The notes beneath the pieces were generated by a model. That model was not told the DNA's origin, ran no database searches, and was given only the letters and a program-made list of their open reading frames with translations. Below are positions 59,308 through 64,000 of a DNA stretch of 64,000 nt, one piece after another. The stretch lies in NCBI GenBank assembly GCA_963667195.1, contig OY762962.1, positions 2,666,001 through 2,730,000 on the forward strand, read 5' to 3'. Every line of letters starts with the position of its first letter. The first letter of the stretch is position 1. The position numbers and the translations under genes were made by a program. The stretch comes from UBA7703 sp963667195. Lineage in GTDB: Bacteria > Bacillota > Clostridia > Christensenellales > CAG-138.

Positions 59308-59745
59308 ATGAAAGTAAATCAAGACTGGCACCAATCCTGTTATATGAGCAAGACCTGCGAGCACTATGACGTTTGTCCGATGGTGCTTGTGCAACGGGTG
59401 CTCTCCGGCAAACGCAAGATTTTGATTTTGTGGTACCTCAGCGACGGAACGCTGCGTTTCAGCGAAATCAAGCTTAGATTGCCGGACGTCACGCAAAAGA
59501 TGCTGACCCAGCAGCTGCGGAGCCTTGAGGAGGATGGGCTGATCTCCCGCACCGTTTACCCGGTTGTGCCGCCAAAGGTGGAATACGGGCTGACGGAGCT
59601 CGGCAAGAAGACGATTCCCATCCTGCAACAGATGCATCACTTCGGCGTTGAGCTGCTGCAAGAGCCGCTGTATCGGGAGAAGTGTATTTCGGTCGATCGG
59701 TTGACAGATTCAAGTGACGAGGAGGGAGTAGAATCGGATGGTTGA
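59308..59745 (+). CDS. HxlR-family transcriptional regulator
   Basis: A 145-residue winged-helix regulator. PMVLVQRVLSGKRKILILWY and TLRFSEIKLRLPDVTQKMLT then QQLRSLEEDGLISRTVYPVV match the HxlR domain (about 24-115). Cys11, Cys17 and Cys23 cluster just before it, as redox Cys residues do in thiol- or quinone-sensing relatives such as YodB and HypR. It is divergent from azoR with two palindromes between, so it likely represses azoR and itself until electrophiles react. It overlaps the next gene by 8 bp. Confidence 0.9.
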   Translation: MKVNQDWHQSCYMSKTCEHYDVCPMVLVQRVLSGKRKILILWYLSDGTLRFSEIKLRLPDVTQKMLTQQLRSLEEDGLISRTVYPVVPPKVEYGLTELGKKTIPILQQMHHFGVELLQEPLYREKCISVDRLTDSSDEEGVESDG

Positions 59746-60394
59746 TCAACGCTCGTATTGGGAAAAAGAATGGAACTCCGATTCACCGGATGCGTATCAA
59801 ACCTATCTTCTTGGGCATATCGGCGCGAAACCATGGTTTCTGGAAGAGTTTCATCGCTCTGGTGTTTCTACCGTCTGTGACGCTGCCTGCGGCTTTGGTG
59901 CATACAGTGCAATGCTCAGCGCAAATGGCTTTTCCGTCAATGGGTTCGATATTTCGCAAAACGCGGTAAACCTCACAAAAGATCTACTGAATCGAAATAA
60001 TCTCGCGTACGGAATGTATTGCGCATGCGATATTTGTAGTATCGACTTTCCCGATGCTTCGTTTGATGCGGTCGTTGCGCATGCGGTGCTCGATCATCTG
60101 CCGGTAAAAGTCGTGCAACATGCGATTTTGGAGCTGCATCGCATAATAAGAGACGGGGGACTCATCTTTCTTTCGTTTGATCCGCTGGAACCGGAGGACT
60201 TGGAGGAACCACACGAAATCATGCCGGACGGCAGCTTCCTGTACATCGGCGGCGGGAGGGACGGACTGCTGTTTCATTATTATAATGACGAAGAGATTCA
60301 AAGCCTACTCATTGGTCGTGACATTATCCAGTGGCATCAAAATCCGCGCGGAGATCGCGAAATCCTAATCCAAAAGAAACATAAACATGTATAA
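59738..60394 (+). CDS. class I SAM-dependent methyltransferase
   Basis: A 218-residue methyltransferase. SAM motif I is VCDAACGFGAYSAMLSANG (near 47-65), followed by GFDISQNAVNLTKDLL and FDAVVAHAVLDHLP (near 110). The substrate is unknown. Its ATG lies inside the last codons of hxlR, so it is co-translated with the regulator and may be part of the same stress response, for example methylating a reactive compound; this is inference. Confidence 0.87.
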   Translation: MVDQRSYWEKEWNSDSPDAYQTYLLGHIGAKPWFLEEFHRSGVSTVCDAACGFGAYSAMLSANGFSVNGFDISQNAVNLTKDLLNRNNLAYGMYCACDICSIDFPDASFDAVVAHAVLDHLPVKVVQHAILELHRIIRDGGLIFLSFDPLEPEDLEEPHEIMPDGSFLYIGGGRDGLLFHYYNDEEIQSLLIGRDIIQWHQNPRGDREILIQKKHKHV

Positions 60395-60620
60395 ACAACA
60401 TAAAAAAGTTAGATGAACATGAATCGACAATGTGATATGATAATGTCACAGAACAAATAGATTTAATCGATTAGAATTAGATTACAGGTGATCTTCAGGC
60501 TATACCTGCAAGGACGAATGCACCGCCTATTGTTGGATTGAGTTGCATGGGAGAAAAGGACAAGCCAGTTTTTTGTTTACAAATGTTTATTTCAAGAGAA
60601 CGAAAGGAGCCGTTTATAAA

Positions 60621-61889
60621 ATGAAAAAGCGAGTATTATTGATTGCGGTTGCAGCCCTTCTTGCCGTATTTACGGTAGGGTGCAGCTTCAGCGTCAGCAC
60701 GGCGAAGATTGAAGACGCGATCATGACCAACACCGTCGATGCAGACGGAAAGCCCGGCGAAGAAGTCGTTTCTTTTCCGGCAGACGCGGCAGTATTATAT
60801 ACCTCGGCAAAGCTGATGAACGCGCCGGACAACACGAAGATTCGAATTGAATGGACTTACGTGACCGGCAATCAACCCATCGACTCAGTGGAACTGGATA
60901 GCGGTAACATCTCGAGCCGTTATATCTACTCGAATCTGGAACCGACGCAGCTGCTCCCCGAAGGCGATTATCAGGTACAGTATTTCATTGATGATCGCAA
61001 GGAGCCGGATGCTACGGTGAAATTCGTGGTCGTCGCGGCGGAAAATAAAACTGCTGCCACCGACGGCGCATATCTGGAAGACGCGCACATGACGAGCGGT
61101 ATCGACGCGAGCGGCATGCCGGTTGACAACGTAACGAGCGTTGCCTCCTCGGGAACATGGTACGTTTCGTCGATCCTACGCAACGCGACCGCGGACACAA
61201 AGATCTACTATGTCTGGTATGACACCAATGGAAACAAGATCGATCAGGTCGAGTTTGATCCACAGGGCGCAACGGACGTCTACATCTTCGGTTCGTTTGA
61301 ACTGACGAGCATCGCGCCGGAAGGCCAGTATCGCGTGGAAGTATATATCGACGACGCGACGACACCCGCGGCAACCGTGGATTTTAATGTTAGCAACATC
61401 GTTGCCAACAATTCCGCGGCGGATGTGAAGATGGCGACCTATCAGCAGAAGGAAGGCGGATTCACCATCCAGTATCCCGCAAGCTGGAAGATGGATGAAC
61501 AGACCAGCAGCATGCTTGCGTGGTTTTATCCCGCGGAGTATGCAATCGACGGTGAAGCCGATATCAACAATGTGTTTGTGGTAGCCGTCAAGGGCAGCGC
61601 GGCGGGCTATACGACCGAAAGCGCGCTAAAGTCCTGGATCGACGAAACAGTAGCGGAGAAGCACGAGAACTACACCTATGTCGATCAGGCGATTGACAAC
61701 GTCAACGGCCGCGACATCGCGAGCTACGCGTATCAGTGGACGAAGGACGGGTATAACCTGAGCACCATCGACTTCCTGATTCTCGATGGCGACAACCTCT
61801 ATGTGGTTACGTTCACCGCGACGAATGACGCGTTTGATACGCTGTATCCGCTTGTGGAGCAAATGGTTCTTTCGCTCCAAATCTTATAA
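60621..61889 (+). CDS. lipoprotein with duplicated beta domain and PsbP/DUF1795-like C-terminus
   Basis: A 422-residue exported lipoprotein: lipobox VGC at Cys20. Two related domains follow (about 30-130 and 150-260): EDAIMTNTVDADGKP opens the first, EDAHMTSGIDASGMP the second, each ending near a DYQVQYFIDD or QYRVEVYIDD strand. The C-terminal domain (about 280-422; KEGGFTIQYPASWKMDEQ) looks like the DUF1795/PsbP-type fold. Function unknown. ATG 60621 has AAAGGAG upstream; earlier in-frame Met codons lack one. Confidence 0.78.
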   Translation: MKKRVLLIAVAALLAVFTVGCSFSVSTAKIEDAIMTNTVDADGKPGEEVVSFPADAAVLYTSAKLMNAPDNTKIRIEWTYVTGNQPIDSVELDSGNISSRYIYSNLEPTQLLPEGDYQVQYFIDDRKEPDATVKFVVVAAENKTAATDGAYLEDAHMTSGIDASGMPVDNVTSVASSGTWYVSSILRNATADTKIYYVWYDTNGNKIDQVEFDPQGATDVYIFGSFELTSIAPEGQYRVEVYIDDATTPAATVDFNVSNIVANNSAADVKMATYQQKEGGFTIQYPASWKMDEQTSSMLAWFYPAEYAIDGEADINNVFVVAVKGSAAGYTTESALKSWIDETVAEKHENYTYVDQAIDNVNGRDIASYAYQWTKDGYNLSTIDFLILDGDNLYVVTFTATNDAFDTLYPLVEQMVLSLQIL

Positions 61890-61907
61890 CACTGGCGTAA
61901 AATCAAG

Positions 61908-61950
61908 CACCGCTGCCTGCCGTATTCCGGTATGGCAGCGGTGTTTTTTT
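61908..61950 (+). terminator. terminator of the lipoprotein gene
   Basis: CACCGCTGCC and GGCAGCGGTG form a 10-bp stem with a 16-nt loop and a long T-run. Confidence 0.9.
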
Positions 61951-61983
61951 GTCGAAAATTCACCGTTTCATCCAGTTGACCCG

Positions 61984-62013
61984 TTGGACAGCATGGAATA
62001 GATATGGTATGAT
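61984..62013 (+). promoter_or_regulatory. promoter of the C_GCAxxG gene
   Basis: TTGGAC (61984-61989), an 18-nt spacer, then TATGAT (62008-62013), 33 bp before the ATG. Confidence 0.6.
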
Positions 62014-62045
62014 CCTGAGAGCAAAATAAGAAAAGAGATCAACAT

Positions 62046-62501
62046 ATGAATCCGAGTGAGAAGAGCAGTCTTGCGAAAGCTTATTTTGAACAGGGTTACA
62101 ATTGCGCGCAATCGGTGCTGCTTGCGTTTTGCGAAGAAACGGGACTGTCGGAACAACAGGCGGCGCGCCTCGCTTCCACGTTTGGCGGTGGCATGGGGCG
62201 CATGCGCGAGGTTTGCGGAGCCGTAAGCGCGATGTTTATGGTCGAAGGCCTCGTGGAAGGCTACAGCGATCCGAAGGCGAAAGAAGAAAAGAGTGAAGTG
62301 TATGCGCGCGTTCGTGCGCTTGCGGATCGCTTTCGCGAGAAAAACCACTCCATCATTTGCCGGGAGCTCTTAATCGACGCGGAGGTGACGCCGGGTACCG
62401 AGCCGGAAGCGCGCACGAAGGAGTATTACGAGCGTCGTCCGTGCGGCTGCTATGTCGAGGATGCCGCGCTGATTCTGGCGCAAGCACTATCGCAGTCCTA
62501 G
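62046..62501 (+). CDS. C_GCAxxG_C_C family redox-type protein
   Basis: A 151-residue protein. GYNCAQSVLLAF (near 17-28), FGGGMGRMREVCGAVSAMFM (near 46-65), a Cys in HSIICRELL (near 103) and CGCYVED (near 135) match the C_GCAxxG_C_C family, whose four conserved Cys suggest a metal or redox centre. Function unknown. AAAAGAGATC precedes the ATG. It is 36 bp before the DUF4364 gene, possibly in one operon. Confidence 0.88.
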   Translation: MNPSEKSSLAKAYFEQGYNCAQSVLLAFCEETGLSEQQAARLASTFGGGMGRMREVCGAVSAMFMVEGLVEGYSDPKAKEEKSEVYARVRALADRFREKNHSIICRELLIDAEVTPGTEPEARTKEYYERRPCGCYVEDAALILAQALSQS

Positions 62502-62537
62502 ACTGCAAGCGGACAACACGAACAGGAGGGCAGCGTC

Positions 62538-63071
62538 ATGCCGATCTTTGCGCAGGGCGTTACAAAAGATAAACTTACCATCCTCTATTACCTGCGCGCG
62601 TCGAAGGTGGACATCACGCGCGAGCAGCTGCATCGCGTCATGGTGGAAAACGACACGATGAGCTTTTTCGACTTTCAGGCGTGCATGCACGAGCTGGAGG
62701 AGGATGCGTTTATTGCGGCGCTGCCGAAATCGTTTGGACAGGTCTATCGCCTCTCCGTGCGCGGAGCGGATGTGCTGGAGCAGTTTGTCGAGAGCCTGCC
62801 TGTCTCGCTGCGCGAGCGGTTGGAGCGATACGCGCGGGAGCACAGGGAAGAGATGCTGCTGGAAACGCAGATCGTCTCCGAGATGGAGGAGCTGCCGAGC
62901 GGCGGATATCTGGTGCGCCTGCGCGCGTTGGAGCAGGACGCGGCGGTGATGGAGCTTTCGCTGCGGGTCGCGACGCGGGACATGGCGCAGCGCATGCGCG
63001 CCAACTGGGAAAAGGAATCCGAATCGCTCTACGCAACCTTACTCAACGCATTGCTCAAATCGGACGAATAA
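62538..63071 (+). CDS. DUF4364 family protein (winged-helix-like)
   Basis: A 177-residue protein of a family almost confined to Clostridia. DKLTILYYLRASKVDITREQ (near 11-30) and FDFQACMHELEEDAFI with YRLSVRGADVLEQF (near 44-85) read as a winged-helix N-terminal half. A strand-rich C-terminal half follows. It may bind DNA, but no target is known. CAGGAGGGC precedes the ATG. Confidence 0.88.
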   Translation: MPIFAQGVTKDKLTILYYLRASKVDITREQLHRVMVENDTMSFFDFQACMHELEEDAFIAALPKSFGQVYRLSVRGADVLEQFVESLPVSLRERLERYAREHREEMLLETQIVSEMEELPSGGYLVRLRALEQDAAVMELSLRVATRDMAQRMRANWEKESESLYATLLNALLKSDE

Positions 63072-63093
63072 CACATAACCGAAATTCTTATAA

Positions 63094-63117
63094 AAAAAAG
63101 AGCCGCGAGGCTCTTTT
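63094..63117. terminator. bidirectional terminator
   Basis: AAAAAGAGCC and GGCTCTTTTT form a 10-bp stem around GCGA between the convergent DUF4364 and rpe genes. Confidence 0.9.
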
Positions 63118-63134
63118 TGTTTGCGATGCTGTTG

Positions 63135-63785
63135 TTATCTTCCGCAGCGAAGCGAGTGGATCATGTTCGCGGGATTGTTCGCCTGAAAGACCGCGCTGCC
63201 TGCGACGAGTACGGTTGCGCCCGCGTCGATGCAAAGCTTTGCCGTCTCCGGGTTGATGCCGCCATCCACCTCGATCTCGGTGGAGAGCCCGCGCTCGTCG
63301 ATCATCTGCCGAAGCTCGGCAATCTTCGCGACCGACTCCGGAATAAACTTCTGCCCGCCGTAGCCGGGGTTGACCGACATGACCAACACGAGATCGCAAT
63401 ACGGCAGCACTTCCCGCACGAGATACGCCGGGCTTCCAGGATTGAGCACGACGCCAGCCTTGCGGCCCGCCTCGTGAATCTGCTGCAGCGATCGATGCAG
63501 GTGCTTTTCCGCCTCCACGTGGATCGTGATGAGATCCGCACCCGCATCAAGAAACCAGGGAATCATACGGGAAGGCTCCTCCACCATCAGATGCGCGTCG
63601 ATGGGCAGCTTCGTCAGCGGACGAATGGAGGAGAGGATCGGCGGCCCAAAGGAGAGATTTGGCACAAAATGCCCGTCCATCACGTCAAAGTGAACCCAGT
63701 CCGCCTGCCAGCTGGAAAGCGAGGCGATATCGCGGCCCAGATTTGCAAAATCCGAGGCGAGAATGGAAGGGGCTATTTTAATCAT
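63135..63785 (-). CDS. rpe: ribulose-phosphate 3-epimerase
   Basis: Interconverts ribulose-5-phosphate and xylulose-5-phosphate. The 216-residue TIM barrel has APSILASDFANLG, HFDVMDGHFVPNLSFGPP (near 33-50), IDAHLMVEEP, VMSVNPGYGGQKFIPE (near 140) and EVDGGINPET (near 175), with the metal His and Asp residues present. AAAGGAGAAG precedes the ATG. It follows rsgA by 77 bp, the normal rsgA-rpe order in Firmicutes. Confidence 0.97.
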   Translation of the reverse strand: MIKIAPSILASDFANLGRDIASLSSWQADWVHFDVMDGHFVPNLSFGPPILSSIRPLTKLPIDAHLMVEEPSRMIPWFLDAGADLITIHVEAEKHLHRSLQQIHEAGRKAGVVLNPGSPAYLVREVLPYCDLVLVMSVNPGYGGQKFIPESVAKIAELRQMIDERGLSTEIEVDGGINPETAKLCIDAGATVLVAGSAVFQANNPANMIHSLRCGR

Positions 63786-63862
63786 GGTTGCTTCTCCTTT
63801 TTGTGCGGTTAAGTATATTTATGCTTGCACTTTTCGTTGATACTATAGTCGCTATGATGCGG

Positions 63863-64000
63863 TCAATCGTATTTATGCTTGCGTTTCTCTTCAATCTCTT
63901 TCTGGATTTCCAGATACCGATCGTATCTGCCTTGTGAGAGTTTGCCGCTGCCCAGAAGTGCCTTAACCGCGCAGTCCGGCTCCGAAATATGTCGGCAGCC
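63863..64000 (-). CDS. rsgA: ribosome small-subunit-dependent GTPase A (partial, C-terminus)
   Basis: Only the last 45 residues are in the window; the gene continues past the right edge. CRHISEPDCAVKALLGSG and RYDRYLEIQKEIEEKRKHK match the zinc-domain end of RsgA (Cys-x-His and later Cys ligands), a GTPase for 30S ribosome maturation. Its position just before rpe supports the call. Confidence 0.85.
   Translation of the reverse strand, partial: GCRHISEPDCAVKALLGSGKLSQGRYDRYLEIQKEIEEKRKHKYD

Noticed and set aside
60431..60450. CRP-like palindrome TGTGA...TCACA
   Set aside because: The spacing is 10 nt, not the 6 nt of CRP/FNR sites, and a TATGAT -10-like stretch lies inside it.

Overview
The window looks like chromosomal DNA of a Gram-positive member of the Clostridia (Firmicutes). 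The evidence is the set of lineage-typical genes: a DUF4364 protein, a VanW-domain protein, the Prp protease beside L27, a TIGR03960/TIGR03936 radical-SAM pair, a dimeric (eukaryote-type) glycyl-tRNA synthetase, RecD2, ComF, and Gram-positive promoters and lipoproteins. Most genes are moderately GC-rich. Two stretches (about 4.2-5.4 kb and 10.7-12.0 kb) are clearly AT-rich and look acquired or fast-evolving. The order Christensenellales is possible but not proven from sequence alone.

Layout. 0-4 kb: glmS and a membrane-bound nucleotide-sugar dehydratase (amino-sugar and envelope supply). 4-5.9 kb: AT-rich island with a lone PemK/MazF-like gene and decayed coding sequence. 5.8-8.6 kb: a two-gene MBOAT plus DHHW/AlgX-like O-acylation cassette behind a consensus promoter. 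8.7-10.6 kb: AraC-type regulator and a methyltransferase. 10.7-12.0 kb: a structured leader with mutually exclusive antiterminator and terminator hairpins ahead of a small membrane-protein gene, a small repeat protein, and a near-perfect parS site. 12-13.5 kb: TM2 protein and a tRNA cluster (Lys, Gly, Lys) with a 22-bp duplication of the tRNA-Gly 3' end. 13.5-17.4 kb: yqeC-yqeB-selD plus a convergent EF2568-type aminotransferase, the 'orphan SelD' selenium-dependent molybdenum hydroxylase set. 17.6-21.5 kb: envelope proteins. 21.7-26 kb: recX, nnr, alanine racemase, amidohydrolase. 26-31.5 kb: radical-SAM pair, RNase G/E, rplU-prp-rpmA. 31.5-41.4 kb: lipoprotein, GH13 glucosidase, secreted SH3-EEP protein, gap, GT2, fba, tRNA-Ser, flavin-binding protein, MFS exporter. 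41.4-50.6 kb: a long minus-strand block (comF-recD2, glyQS, pfkB, GNAT, pgi, TIM-barrel protein). 50.7-64 kb: DUF3810 protease-like protein, fold-II PLP enzyme, pncB, tRNA-Leu, PhzF, GNAT, MBL protein, a divergent azoreductase/HxlR pair, lipoproteins, DUF4364, and rsgA-rpe.

How it fits together. Several genes serve central carbon flow (pgi, fba, gap, rpe, pfkB-type kinase, GH13) and amino-sugar and envelope synthesis (glmS, alr, VanW, GT2, MBOAT). The most interesting non-routine items are the attenuator-like leader at 11.04-11.2 kb, the parS site at 11.92 kb, the orphan-SelD cluster, and the azoR/hxlR divergent promoter with two palindromic operators. All function calls are from recognition of motifs and family resemblance. 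No database search was run.
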